Of a stretch of DNA of 64,000 nt, positions 44,419 through 53,056 are shown in pieces. The translations under genes and the position numbers were made by a program. Every line of letters starts with the position of its first letter. Positions within the stretch are counted from its first letter, which is position 1. The notes under the pieces are model-generated. The model did no database searches. It was not told the DNA's origin and was given only the letters and a program-made list of their open reading frames with translations. The DNA comes from Micromonospora qiuiae (GTDB lineage: Bacteria; Actinomycetota; Actinomycetes; Mycobacteriales; Micromonosporaceae): contig NZ_BOPC01000031.1 of assembly GCF_016863555.1 (NCBI RefSeq), positions 1-64,000 of the forward strand, written 5' to 3'.

Positions 44419-46476
44419 TCACGCGTCGATCACCTCCCGGTCGACGCGGTCGGCGGAGTCGATCAGCCAGTTGCGGCGGGGCTCGACCTTCTCCCCCATC
44501 AGCAGGTCGAGGATCCGCTCGGCGGCGTCGACATCGTCCAGCGTGATCCGGCGTACCGCCCGGGTGGCCGGGTTCATCGTGGTCTCCCAGAGCTCGTCGG
44601 CGTCCATCTCGCCGAGGCCCTTGAACCGCGGGATGGGAGTGACGATCTGCTTGCCGGCCTGCTCCAGCTTGCGGACCGTCGCCTCCATCTCCGCCTGCGT
44701 GTAGGTGTAGATGGTCTGCGGGTTGCGTCCCTTTGTGGTGATCTTGTGCAGGGGCGGCATCGCGGCGTAGAGCCGACCGGCCTCGATCAGCGGCCGCATG
44801 TAGCGGGCGAAGAGGGTGATCAGCAGCGTCCGGATGTGCGCGCCGTCGACATCGGCGTCGGCCATGATGAGTACGCGGCCGTACCGCATCGCGGACAGGT
44901 CGAAGGTACGCCCGGAGCCCGCGCCGAGCACCTGCACGATCGCCGCACACTCGGCGTTGTCGAGCACCTGCTGAAGGTTGGCTTTCTGCACGTTCAGGAT
45001 CTTGCCGCGAATCGGAAGAAGCGCCTGATACTCGGCAGATCGGGCGAGTCGCCCTGTTCCCAGCGCGCTGTCCCCCTCCACGATGAATAATTCACTTCTA
45101 TCGATGCCTGTGGCGCGGCAGTCGACCAGTTTGGCGGGCATGGCGGCGCCTTCGAGGGCCGTCTTGCGGCGGGCGGCGTCCTTCTGCTGCTTCTGCGTGA
45201 GCCGGACCCGAGCCGCGTCGACGATCTTCTGGAGGACGGTGCGGGCCTCGGTCTTCGTCTTCCGGTCCTCCAACCAGGACTTCAGGTGCCGCTCGATGAG
45301 GCCCTGCACCACCTTGGTGACGCCGGCGGTGGAGAGCTCGTCCTTGGTCTGGGAGGTGAACTGCGGCTCGGGCACCCGGACGTGCACCACCGCGGTCATG
45401 CCCTCCAGAACGTCGTCCAGAGTGGGCGCGTCCTCCTTCGCCTTGAGCAGGCCACGGGTGTTGCGTACGGCGTCGGCGAGGGTACGCGCCAGCGCCCGTT
45501 CGAAGCCCTTGCGGTGGGTGCCGCCGTGCGCGTTGCGGATGGTGTTGGTGAAGCACTCGACGGTGCGCTCGTAGCCGGTGCCCCAGCGGAAGGCGATCTC
45601 GACCTCGGCCCGGCGCTGCACGTTGGACTGCATGACGCCGTTGGCGTCGGCGGCGTTCTCCCGGTACGTGCCCTCGCCGGTGACCAGCAGGGTGCCGGAG
45701 ACGGGCCGGTCGCCGGGCGGGGCGAGGAACTCCACCATCTCGGTGAGCCCGCCGGGGTAGTGGAAGACCTCTTCGGCCGGTTGCTCGCCGGTGCGGTCGT
45801 GCAGGGTGTAGCTGACCCCGGGCACCAGGAAGGCGGTGTGCCGCAGCTTGGCGCGTACGGCGTCGTGGTCCAGCGCCGCGCCGGTCTCGAAGTAGCGGGG
45901 GTCGTGCCAGTAGCGGATCGAGGTGCCGGTGCGCTGGCCGCGCTTTGTCGCGCCGACGATCTGGAGCCCGGGCCCGGGGGTGAACGGCGCGTCCGGGCCG
46001 TCGCCGTCGAAGATGCCGGGCACGCCGTGCCGGAACGACATGGCGTGCACCTTGCCGCCCCGGCGGACGGTGACGTCGAACCGGCGGGAGAGCGCGTTGA
46101 CCGCCGAGGCGCCGACGCCGTGCAGGCCGCCGGAGGTCTTGTAGCCGGAGCCGCCGAACTTGCCGCCGGCGTGCAGCCGGGTGAGCACCAGTTCGACGCC
46201 GGAGATGCCGGAGCGGGCGTGCACGTCGGTGGGGATGCCCCGTCCGTCGTCGTCGACCTGCACCGAGCCGTCGGCGTGCAGGGTGACCGCGATCTTCGTG
46301 GCGTGACCGGCGACCCCCTCGTCGGTGGAGTTGTCGAGGATCTCGTTGACGAGGTGGCCCACGCCACGGCTGTCGGTGGAGCCGATGTACATGCCGGGCC
46401 GTTTGCGGACGGCGTCCAGCCCCTCGAGGTGCGTGAGGTCGTCGGCCCCGTACAGGGTCTCAGGCTCTGCGGTCAA
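44419..46476 (-). CDS. parE: DNA topoisomerase IV-type subunit B
   Basis: A 685-residue GHKL ATPase B subunit. HLEGLDAVRKRPGMYIGSTD, EILDNSTDEGVAG, DDGRGIPTD, GGKFGGSGYKTSGGLHGVGAS and QTKDELST form the ATPase/transducer. ELFIVEGDSALGTGRLARSAEYQALLPIRGKILNV and MADADVDGAHIRTLL form the Toprim domain; the usual EGDSA(A/G)G is present. The TTG start at 46476 has GGGAG 9 nt upstream. An ATG at 46575 would add 33 unconserved residues. It pairs with parC. Confidence 0.9.
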   Translation of the reverse strand: MTAEPETLYGADDLTHLEGLDAVRKRPGMYIGSTDSRGVGHLVNEILDNSTDEGVAGHATKIAVTLHADGSVQVDDDGRGIPTDVHARSGISGVELVLTRLHAGGKFGGSGYKTSGGLHGVGASAVNALSRRFDVTVRRGGKVHAMSFRHGVPGIFDGDGPDAPFTPGPGLQIVGATKRGQRTGTSIRYWHDPRYFETGAALDHDAVRAKLRHTAFLVPGVSYTLHDRTGEQPAEEVFHYPGGLTEMVEFLAPPGDRPVSGTLLVTGEGTYRENAADANGVMQSNVQRRAEVEIAFRWGTGYERTVECFTNTIRNAHGGTHRKGFERALARTLADAVRNTRGLLKAKEDAPTLDDVLEGMTAVVHVRVPEPQFTSQTKDELSTAGVTKVVQGLIERHLKSWLEDRKTKTEARTVLQKIVDAARVRLTQKQQKDAARRKTALEGAAMPAKLVDCRATGIDRSELFIVEGDSALGTGRLARSAEYQALLPIRGKILNVQKANLQQVLDNAECAAIVQVLGAGSGRTFDLSAMRYGRVLIMADADVDGAHIRTLLITLFARYMRPLIEAGRLYAAMPPLHKITTKGRNPQTIYTYTQAEMEATVRKLEQAGKQIVTPIPRFKGLGEMDADELWETTMNPATRAVRRITLDDVDAAERILDLLMGEKVEPRRNWLIDSADRVDREVIDA

Positions 46477-46703
46477 CTGGTCGTACTCCCGGGTCTCGGC
46501 GATGTGCTGCCCCGCACCGTCGTGGTCGGCCCAGCGTGGGCACGCCGCAGCGAGCGTAGCCGTACGCTCCGACATGCGATGCGGACACCCGTACGGCACG
46601 CCGCACGGGACCGCTGTTGGTGGCCCTGCCGCGGTCAACATCCCGGCGCCCGGCCTTATGCCCGGCCCCACCCCCGCTGGCTACTCACGGGTAGCCTGGC
46701 CTC

Positions 46704-47561
46704 GTGAGCGCGACGGTGGAATATGTGCAGGAATTCGTCCAGGTCGACGGCGCGCGCCTCGGCGTGCAGCTGTATCCGGAACCGGCAGGCGTCCGCGACG
46801 CCCCGGTGGTGCTGATATCGCCGGCGATGGGGGTACGGGCCCGGTATTACCGGCCGTTCGCCGCCGCGCTGCGCGACGCCGGGCTGGCCGTGATCGTCGC
46901 CGACCTGCGCGGCACCGGGGAGAGCACGCCGCGACCGAGCCGGGCCTGCCGGTACGGGTACGCGGAGCTGGCCGCCGACATCGGCGCGGTGCGAACGGCG
47001 CTGAAGGAGCGGCTGGACGGGCGTCGACTGCTGCTGCTGGGGCACTCCCTCGGCGGCCATGCCGCCGTGCTGCACCTGGCCCTGCACGGCGAGCAGGAGG
47101 TGGACGGGCTGGCGTTGGTGGCCGTCGGCCTGCCGTACTGGCGTGACTTCGCCGGCCTTCGGCGCTACGGCGTGCTGCCGTACACCCAGGGCATCGCGGC
47201 CACGACCCGGCTGCTCGGCGTCTGGCCCGGGTGGGGGTTCGGTGGCCGGCAGGCCCGGGGGGTGATTCGGGACTGGGCACACGTCGCCCGTACCGGCCGC
47301 TTCCCCGAGCTGCACCGGGTCGACACCGAGGCGGCCGTGGGCCGGATCCGGACCCCGGTGCTGGCGGTCAGCGTCGAGGGCGATCAGTACACTCCGCACC
47401 CCACGCTGGACCGGCTCTGCGTCAAGCTCACCGCGGCCCGGGTCGAGCGCGAGCGTTACCACATCGAGGGCACCGCCCTGGACCACTTCAACTGGGTACG
47501 CTCCGCCGCGCCGCTCGCCGCCCGGATCGCGGACTTCACCGCCGGCCTGCCGCCGCGCTGA
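46704..47561 (+). CDS. Alpha/beta hydrolase (serine aminopeptidase S33-like)
   Basis: A 285-residue alpha/beta hydrolase. VVLISPAMGVRARYYRPFAAALRDAGLAVIVADLRGTGES is the oxyanion and strand pattern. The nucleophile is in LLGHSLGGHAA, the acid in SVEGDQYTP and the His in ALDHFNWVR. It resembles the lysophospholipase/S33 group. The GTG start is 128 bp from the minus-strand parE ATG alternative, in a divergent arrangement. No operon partner is obvious. Confidence 0.85.
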   Translation: MSATVEYVQEFVQVDGARLGVQLYPEPAGVRDAPVVLISPAMGVRARYYRPFAAALRDAGLAVIVADLRGTGESTPRPSRACRYGYAELAADIGAVRTALKERLDGRRLLLLGHSLGGHAAVLHLALHGEQEVDGLALVAVGLPYWRDFAGLRRYGVLPYTQGIAATTRLLGVWPGWGFGGRQARGVIRDWAHVARTGRFPELHRVDTEAAVGRIRTPVLAVSVEGDQYTPHPTLDRLCVKLTAARVERERYHIEGTALDHFNWVRSAAPLAARIADFTAGLPPR

Positions 47562-47635
47562 CAGGCCGGCCACGGGGGATTAACCCCTGTTCGTCGGGGT
47601 AAGCCGGGGCGCCCGACACCGCGAAAGGGGACCCG

Positions 47636-48277
47636 ATGTCTGACAGCCACACCGCACTGCGCTCGATGCACGACCTGGGCCTGGCAGCCTGGTTCGGCGG
47701 CTCCCTGATGGGTGCCTTCGGCGTCAACGGCGCCGCCGCCCGGATCGACGACTCGACCAAGCGACTTCCGGTCGCGTCGACCGGCTGGGCCCGATGGACC
47801 CCGGTCAACGCGGCGGCCATCGGCGCCCATCTCGCCGGCGCGGTCGGCGAGCTGGTCACCGAGAGCCCTCGGATGGCCGCCCAGCGGGGCGTCGGACGGG
47901 CGAGCACGCTGAAGACCGCTTTGACCGTCGGTGCCCTCGCCGTGACCGGCTACAGCCGGATGCTCGGCAAGCGGCTGGAGCGGGGCGGCATGACCTCGGT
48001 CGAGGGGGTCACCGAGCCGAACCAACAGACGCCGGCGAACGTGGCATCCTGCCAGCGTCAGCTCAAACTGCTCCAGTGGGCGATCCCGGCGCTGACCGGT
48101 GCGCTGATCGTGGTCACCGCGTACATGGGTGAGCAGCAGAAGCCCGGACAGGTGCTGCGCGGCATGTTCGGCCGGGCGAACGGGCTGATGCACGCCCCGA
48201 TGGCGATGGGCAAGGGTGCCGCTCGGATCGGGGCGATGAACGCGGCCCGCCGGCACATGGCGTCGTCCGGCCGTTGA
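47636..48277 (+). CDS. Conserved hypothetical membrane protein
   Basis: A 213-residue protein with hydrophobic segments near residues 16-31 (GLAAWFGGSLMGAFGV), 55-70, 93-105 (ALTVGALAVTGYS) and 142-160 (WAIPALTGALIVVTAYM). Its N terminus HDLGLAAWFGGSLMGAFGVN looks like an actinobacterial membrane family, but I could not name a domain. A GCGAAAGGGG ribosome site precedes the ATG. It lies 74 bp after the hydrolase gene and 45 bp before the next small gene, probably in one transcript. Confidence 0.75.
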   Translation: MSDSHTALRSMHDLGLAAWFGGSLMGAFGVNGAAARIDDSTKRLPVASTGWARWTPVNAAAIGAHLAGAVGELVTESPRMAAQRGVGRASTLKTALTVGALAVTGYSRMLGKRLERGGMTSVEGVTEPNQQTPANVASCQRQLKLLQWAIPALTGALIVVTAYMGEQQKPGQVLRGMFGRANGLMHAPMAMGKGAARIGAMNAARRHMASSGR

Positions 48278-48322
48278 CGGCCGGCGGCAGCACCGACCCA
48301 GCCATCCAGCAGCGAGGTGGTC

Positions 48323-48700
48323 ATGACGGACAGGGACAGGCAGGACCGGGGACCGGAGGACGTAGCGCCCTGGGGGACCACGGACGGCTTCGACGCCGGC
48401 CCGCCGTGGGGGGTCGGCGAGGACTCGCCGATGGACGAGGGCAGCGAGGAGACCGCGGTGCCCGAGGGGCGGCGCGGCGAGCGGCGAGCGGGCCAGCCTC
48501 CAGCGGAACACCGGCCCGCCGGCCGGCACGAATTCGGCTCGGTGGAGCCCACCGCCACACCGGCCGCCGGCCCCGGCGCGCCACCGGATCCGGCACCGGC
48601 CCGACGCCCGTTCCCGGACGACGTGGCCGGCGAGGACCTGCCGGACAACTCGCTGGAGGAGGCGACCGGCATGCGACCGGAAGGGGTGTCCCGGGGCTGA
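48323..48700 (+). CDS. Low-complexity acidic hypothetical protein
   Basis: A 125-residue hydrophilic protein rich in Pro, Glu, Asp, Gly and Arg, with no predicted membrane segment and probably largely disordered. It starts MTDRDRQDRGPEDVAPWG and ends NSLEEATGMRPEGVSRG. The ATG at 48323 follows GCGAGG. The neighbouring membrane protein is 45 bp upstream. No domain was recognised. Confidence 0.65.
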   Translation: MTDRDRQDRGPEDVAPWGTTDGFDAGPPWGVGEDSPMDEGSEETAVPEGRRGERRAGQPPAEHRPAGRHEFGSVEPTATPAAGPGAPPDPAPARRPFPDDVAGEDLPDNSLEEATGMRPEGVSRG

Positions 48701-48734
48701 CACCGCCGGCCCCGGCCGCAGGTGCGTCGCCCGG

Positions 48735-49628
48735 TCAGGACCGTACGGCCCGGACGGCGGGCACGTCGAGCAGCCCGGCCAGCTTCTCCGCGTCACGTTG
48801 GGCCTGCCCGGCACAGCAGTTGTTGAACAGCACGTGCAGTTCCTCGGCCTGCTCGGCGAGTTCCGCCAACAGCTGCGACCAGCAGCGCAGTTCGTCGTCG
48901 CCGTAGGCGTAGCGGAATCGGTCCTCCTTGGTGCCGCCGGCCCAGGCGGTGCTGTGCCCGTGGAACCGCACCATCGCCAGGTCGGCGGTCGCGACCAGAG
49001 CCGGTGGCACCGAATCGGGATGGCCCTGCGGCATGTCGACGCAGCAGAAGGTCAGGTCGTGTTCGCGGAGGAAGGTCAGCGTCTCCCACGCCGCAGGACC
49101 GTCGAACCAGGAAGCGTGCCGCAGCTCGACGGCGACCCGCCAGGGCCGGCAGCGGGTGGCCAGTTCCGCGATCCGTCGCCGGGCCGCGTAGGTGCAGGCC
49201 AGCCACGGTGGGAACTGCAGCAGCACGGCACCGAGCCGGTCGGCGGCCGCGATCGGTGCCAGCGCCGCCCGGAACCTCCGCCACAGCTCGTCGTACGCCG
49301 TCGACGGCAGGTCCCGCCGGCGGATCCGGTCCGGTCCGTCGGCCGGGCGCAGGTCCGCCGGGAGGGTCGCGGTCGGGGTCGGGTGGCCGGTGAAGAGGCT
49401 GAAGGCCTTGACGTTGAAGGTGAATCCGTCGGGCGTGGCGTCGACCCAGCCCTGGACCGTCTCCGGCGCCGGCACCGCGTAGTACGACGTGTCCACCTCG
49501 ACCAGCGCGAACCGGTCGGCGTAGTAGCGAAGTCGCCCCGCCGGAGTGTTCGCCTGCCGTGGATACCAGCCGGAGCGCAGCAGCGTCCGATCGGCCCAGG
49601 ATGACGTGCCCACCTTGATGACACCCAT
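48735..49628 (-). CDS. DUF72 family protein (YecE-like)
   Basis: A 297-residue TIM-barrel-like DUF72 protein. Landmarks are KVGTSSWADRTLL at the N terminus, YYADRFALVEVDTSYYAVP, FNVKAF, AVLLQFPPW, VAVELRHASWF, VRFHGHS and the C-terminal LHVLFNNCCAGQAQRDAEKL. The ATG at 49628 is chosen since the first conserved strand starts four residues in. The DUF72 fold is widespread and its enzymatic role is not established. It is divergent from the glycoside hydrolase gene. Confidence 0.9.
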   Translation of the reverse strand: MGVIKVGTSSWADRTLLRSGWYPRQANTPAGRLRYYADRFALVEVDTSYYAVPAPETVQGWVDATPDGFTFNVKAFSLFTGHPTPTATLPADLRPADGPDRIRRRDLPSTAYDELWRRFRAALAPIAAADRLGAVLLQFPPWLACTYAARRRIAELATRCRPWRVAVELRHASWFDGPAAWETLTFLREHDLTFCCVDMPQGHPDSVPPALVATADLAMVRFHGHSTAWAGGTKEDRFRYAYGDDELRCWSQLLAELAEQAEELHVLFNNCCAGQAQRDAEKLAGLLDVPAVRAVRS

Positions 49629-49697
49629 GTGATTCAGTGGACCGCCGAACGGCCGGATCGGCAACCGCTGGGCCGTGACGGTTGGTAACGTGCCGCG

Positions 49698-50690
49698 ATG
49701 AGGCTGCGGGACGGGTCCCATGTGGAGCCGAGCGAACGGGTGTTGACAGCGCTGCTGGCCATGCAGCGGCAGTCGTGGGAGCAGGGCGTCGCCGGGCACG
49801 CGGCGCTGGATCTGGGGCTCGACGATCTGGTGGTGCTGCTCGCCGACGCGGCGGTGACCCGACAGCATCGTGACGGTCGGCTCGGCGACGCCGGTGCGGA
49901 GACGGGCGCGGTCAACGGGGCAGCCTGCGGCGAGGCGGTCCGGCACGCGGCGGCGGTCACCGGTGATCCCCGGTTCGCCGCCGCGCTGGACGCGCAGCTG
50001 CGCTGGCTGCGGGCCGACGCGCCGAGAGCCGCCGACGGTACGCTGTTCCACCTGCTCGGCAGCCGCGAAATCTGGGCCGACACGGTGTACATGGTGGTGC
50101 CGCTGCTGGCGGTCGCCGGATATCCGGAGCGGGCCGCCGAGCAGGTGCGCGGGCACCGCGACCGGCTGTACGACCCGGGCAGCGGGCTCTACGCCGCGCG
50201 GTGGGACGAGCAGCGGTCGCGGCTGACCCATCCGCAGCACTGGGGCACCGGCAACGGTTGGGTGGTCGCCGGGATCAGCCGGGCGCTGGGGTTGCGCACC
50301 GACTGGCCGCCCGGGGTCCGCGACGGGCTCGCCGCCCATGCCCGCGAGGTGATCGACGCCTGCCTGACGTACCGGGGCGACGACGGGCTCTTCTCGGATG
50401 TGCTGGACGATCCGGCGACATTCCGGGAGACGAACGTGGCGCAGATGCTCGCGTACGCGACGCTGAGCGGGGCCGCCGACGGCTGGCTGCCGGCCTCGTA
50501 CGCCGAGGTGGGGCGGGAACTGGTGACGGCGGCCGGCCGGCGGGTCGACGCCCGTGGCCTGGTCACCGGGGTCAGCGGGGCGCCCGCCTTCACCGCCCCG
50601 GGCACCTCCAGCGAGGCGCAGGCCTTTCATCTGCTGGCCCACGCCGCGCTGCACCGCCTGCCCGCGGCGGCACGCGACGAACGGCGGTGA
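49698..50690 (+). CDS. Glycoside hydrolase family 88/105-like protein
   Basis: A 330-residue alpha6/alpha6-barrel protein of the unsaturated glucuronyl/rhamnogalacturonyl hydrolase group. SWEQGVAGHAALDLGL, EIWADTVYMVVPLLAVAG with the catalytic Asp in ADT, HPQHWGTGNGWVVAGISRAL and the distal SSEAQAFHLLAHAAL are the family blocks. No signal peptide, so it acts inside the cell on imported disaccharides. The ATG has a weak ribosome site. The alcohol dehydrogenase gene follows after 87 bp. Confidence 0.85.
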   Translation: MRLRDGSHVEPSERVLTALLAMQRQSWEQGVAGHAALDLGLDDLVVLLADAAVTRQHRDGRLGDAGAETGAVNGAACGEAVRHAAAVTGDPRFAAALDAQLRWLRADAPRAADGTLFHLLGSREIWADTVYMVVPLLAVAGYPERAAEQVRGHRDRLYDPGSGLYAARWDEQRSRLTHPQHWGTGNGWVVAGISRALGLRTDWPPGVRDGLAAHAREVIDACLTYRGDDGLFSDVLDDPATFRETNVAQMLAYATLSGAADGWLPASYAEVGRELVTAAGRRVDARGLVTGVSGAPAFTAPGTSSEAQAFHLLAHAALHRLPAAARDERR

Positions 50691-50777
50691 CCGGCGCCGC
50701 CGAGCCGACGAACCCGGTGGCGGGTTTGGTCCGGCCTGATCCGGGCAGGTCAGGGGCAGGACGCGAGGAGGAATTGC

Positions 50778-51824
50778 ATGCGTGCGTTGCGGCTGCCCGA
50801 TTGGAGGACGGATCCGGAGCTGGTCGAGGCCGACGAGCCGAAGCCGGGCCCGGGTCAGGTGGTGGTGAAGATCGGTGCTGCCGGGGCATGCCACTCCGAT
50901 CTGCACCTGATGCACGACTTCGAGGCGGGCACGGTGCCCTGGAACCCGCCGTTCATTCTCGGCCACGAGAACGCCGGCTGGGTGCACGCTGTCGGTGCCG
51001 GCGTCACCGGGCTGGAAATCGGCCAACCGGTCGCCGTGTACGGCCCGTGGGGGTGCGGCACGTGCGCCCGCTGCCGGGTCGGTGCCGAGAACTACTGCGA
51101 GAACCCGGCCGCGGCACCGGTGCCCAGCGGCGGGGGCGGACTCGGCCTGGACGGCGGCATGGCCAAGTACGAGTTGGTGCCGGCCGCCCGGCTCGTCGTG
51201 CCGCTGCCCGAAGGGCTGGACGCCGTCCAGGCGGCACCGCTGACCGATGCGGGGCTGACCCCGTACCACGCGATCCGTCGATCCTGGCCCAAGCTGCCGC
51301 CTGGCAGCACCGCCGTGGTGATCGGTGTCGGCGGGCTCGGGCACGTCGGTGTGCAGATCCTCAAGGCCACCACCGCGACTCGGGTGATCGCGGTGGACAC
51401 CCGCGACGAGGCGCTACGGCTCGCCGAGGAGTGCGGCGCCGACCTGACGCTGCGCTCGGGCGAGAGCACCGCCGAGGAGATCAGGTCGGCCACCGGCGGT
51501 CGCGGCGCCGACGTCGTGCTGGACTTCGTCGGTGCCGACGGCACCCTGCGGCTCGGTGCTGCCGCCGCCCGCACCTTGGGCGATCTGACCATCGTCGGGA
51601 TCGGCGGCGGCAGCCTGCCGGTCGGCTTCTTCTCCGTGCCGTACGAGGTCAGCATCCAGACCACGTACTGGGGCAGCCGGCCGGAGCTGATCGAGGTGCT
51701 CGAACTCGGCGCCCAGGGGCTGGTACGGCCGAAGACGACGACGTTCAAGCTGGACGACGCGATGCAGGCGTACCACCAGATGCAGGACGGCACGCTGGAG
51801 GGACGAGCTGTCATCGTGCCGTGA
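50778..51824 (+). CDS. Zinc-dependent alcohol dehydrogenase
   Basis: A 348-residue medium-chain dehydrogenase. The catalytic zinc ligands are in GACHSDLHLM and LGHENAGWV; the structural zinc cysteines are in YGPWGCGTCARCRVGAENYC. The Rossmann motif is VVIGVGGLGHVGVQIL. It fits the AdhP/NAD(P)-dependent primary alcohol class. A GAGGAGGAATTGC ribosome site precedes the ATG. All usual residues are present. Confidence 0.92.
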   Translation: MRALRLPDWRTDPELVEADEPKPGPGQVVVKIGAAGACHSDLHLMHDFEAGTVPWNPPFILGHENAGWVHAVGAGVTGLEIGQPVAVYGPWGCGTCARCRVGAENYCENPAAAPVPSGGGGLGLDGGMAKYELVPAARLVVPLPEGLDAVQAAPLTDAGLTPYHAIRRSWPKLPPGSTAVVIGVGGLGHVGVQILKATTATRVIAVDTRDEALRLAEECGADLTLRSGESTAEEIRSATGGRGADVVLDFVGADGTLRLGAAAARTLGDLTIVGIGGGSLPVGFFSVPYEVSIQTTYWGSRPELIEVLELGAQGLVRPKTTTFKLDDAMQAYHQMQDGTLEGRAVIVP

Positions 51825-51896
51825 GCACCCCGCCCGTAGCGTCCAGGTGCGGATCCGCGGCAGGGTGCGTTCAGCGAGTTCGCCTACGCTGATCAT

Positions 51897-52412
51897 GTGG
51901 TCGCCGCGCTGGAGCTCTATCTGGACACCGCCGCCACCCGACGAATCCGGGTGCTCTGGGACGCCCTCGAGGCCGAGGGGGTGCAGAGCATGCGCTCGCT
52001 GCTGGAGCAACGGCACCGGCCGCACGTCTCGCTCGCGGTCGCGCCACGCCTCGACCCGGAGCAGGTCGCCGCGGCGCTGGCCGGCACCACCGTGGCCGTG
52101 CCGCTGCGGCTGTCGTTCCAGTACGCGGGCCAGTTCGTCGGCCGGGTGCTCTGGCTGGGCCCGGTCCCCACACCGCAACTGCTCGCACACCACCGGCAGG
52201 TGCACGCCCGGCTCGCGGCAGCCGGCGTCACGCTGGTCGAGCACTACCAGCCGGATCGGTGGGTGCCGCACTGCACCCTGTCGATGCGGGTACCGAACAC
52301 ACTGATGGCCGTCGCCGTACGCCGTTGCCTGGAAATCCTCCCCCTGGAGGCCACCGTGGTAGCCGCCGCCCTGACCGACCACGCCCGTAACATCTCCCAC
52401 CCCCTCCCCTAA
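51897..52412 (+). CDS. 2'-5' RNA ligase/2H phosphoesterase family protein
   Basis: A 171-residue 2H phosphoesterase. The two H-X-S/T motifs are RPHVSLAV and VPHCTLSM, about 92 residues apart, as in LigT-like proteins. It starts at GTG 51897. The C terminus is short. The gene is followed by a repeat-rich intergenic region. The physiological substrate of this family is often unknown. Confidence 0.85.
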   Translation: MVAALELYLDTAATRRIRVLWDALEAEGVQSMRSLLEQRHRPHVSLAVAPRLDPEQVAAALAGTTVAVPLRLSFQYAGQFVGRVLWLGPVPTPQLLAHHRQVHARLAAAGVTLVEHYQPDRWVPHCTLSMRVPNTLMAVAVRRCLEILPLEATVVAAALTDHARNISHPLP

Positions 52413-52534
52413 ACTCCCACCCCACCCCCACCCACCCCGCATCCCCGCCCCGCATCCCCACCCCACCCACCCCGCATCCCCACCCCGCATCCCCGCCGCG
52501 CATCCCGCCCCGCCCCGCCGCCCGACCAGCACGC

Positions 52535-52604
52535 CGATCTTGCACTTTTGGTCGGCTGTATGCCCCTTATAGGCCTGTTTGTCCCGACGAAAAGTGCAAG
52601 ATCG
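52535..52604. repeat. Long inverted repeat, MITE- or hairpin-like
   Basis: Perfect 15-bp arms CGATCTTGCACTTTT (52535-52549) and AAAAGTGCAAGATCG (52590-52604), extended inward by GTCGG/CCGAC (52551-52555 and 52584-52588). The 28-nt centre includes a TTATAG stretch. No transposase is near. It may be a dispersed genomic repeat. Confidence 0.75.
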
Positions 52605-52673
52605 CGGCGCCGAGGGACCGCGCGGGCAAGTTTGATCCATCAGCGCAATGCCGTCCGTTGCTCGGAGCGAGCA

Positions 52674-52719
52674 ATCTTGGACGCTTTCGGCCCCCAGAGG
52701 GGCCATTCCAGTCCAAGAT
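52674..52719. repeat. Second inverted repeat with nested hairpin
   Basis: Arms ATCTTGGAC (52674-52682) and GTCCAAGAT (52711-52719) enclose GGCCCC/GGGGCC (52689-52694 and 52699-52704). The outer arms share the ATCTTGxAC core with the first repeat 70 bp away. Confidence 0.65.
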
Positions 52720-52822
52720 CCGCCGGGGCGGGTAGACATATCGGGGCAAGGTACTCTGATCGCATCTGCTGGGTCGGATCCGATCGCGAGCGGTGGGGCG
52801 GGGTGGGGTGGGGTGACACATG

Positions 52823-52870
52823 GGACGGTGGGGTGATAGGGGACGGTGGGGTGATAGGGGACGGTGGGTG
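52823..52870. repeat. G-rich 18-bp tandem repeat
   Basis: Two perfect 18-bp units (starting GGACGGTGGGG) at 52823-52840 and 52841-52858, with a partial third to 52870. Runs of three to four G make it a candidate G-quadruplex region on the plus strand. Confidence 0.75.
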
Positions 52871-53000
52871 TAACCAAGGGCTGGCGACAAGGGCCGTGAA
52901 ATGCGATAAGGAACCGCGGGGTGCGGTGTGACAGGGCGCGGCGAGGGCTGGGGTGGGTAGCGCGGGCGGGCGGGGGTGGGCGAGGCATGGTGTTAGTCCC

Positions 53001-53051
53001 GGCCGCTCCGCTATGCGAAGCGGCCCTAATCGGAGGAAAGTAGGTCTACTT
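53001..53051. terminator. Hairpin pair, likely end of the siderophore uptake operon
   Basis: GGCCGCT/AGCGGCC (53001-53007 and 53019-53025) with an inner CGC/GCG, and AAGTAG-GT-CTACTT (53038-53043 and 53046-53051). Both lie just beyond the stop of the minus-strand operon. Confidence 0.55.
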
Positions 53052-53056
53052 CCGAG

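Larger units (their letters stand above)
52413..53056. other. Repeat-rich intergenic island
   Basis: 644 bp without a credible gene. It holds C-rich direct repeats of CCCCGCATCC/CCCACCC type (about 52420-52515), a large inverted repeat (52535-52604), a second nested inverted repeat (52674-52719), G-rich 18-bp tandem repeats (52823-52870) and terminator-like hairpins (53001-53051). All longer open frames are low-complexity artefacts. Confidence 0.8.

Noticed and set aside
41864..46476. GyrA/GyrB call for the topoisomerase pair
   Set aside because: No evident GyrA box in the A subunit, and gene order (B then A, with unrelated neighbours, no dnaN or recF) fits the actinomycete topoisomerase IV pair better.
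52413..52520. Possible CRISPR array in the C-rich repeats
   Set aside because: Units are about 10 bp, imperfect and without unique spacers; no cas genes nearby.
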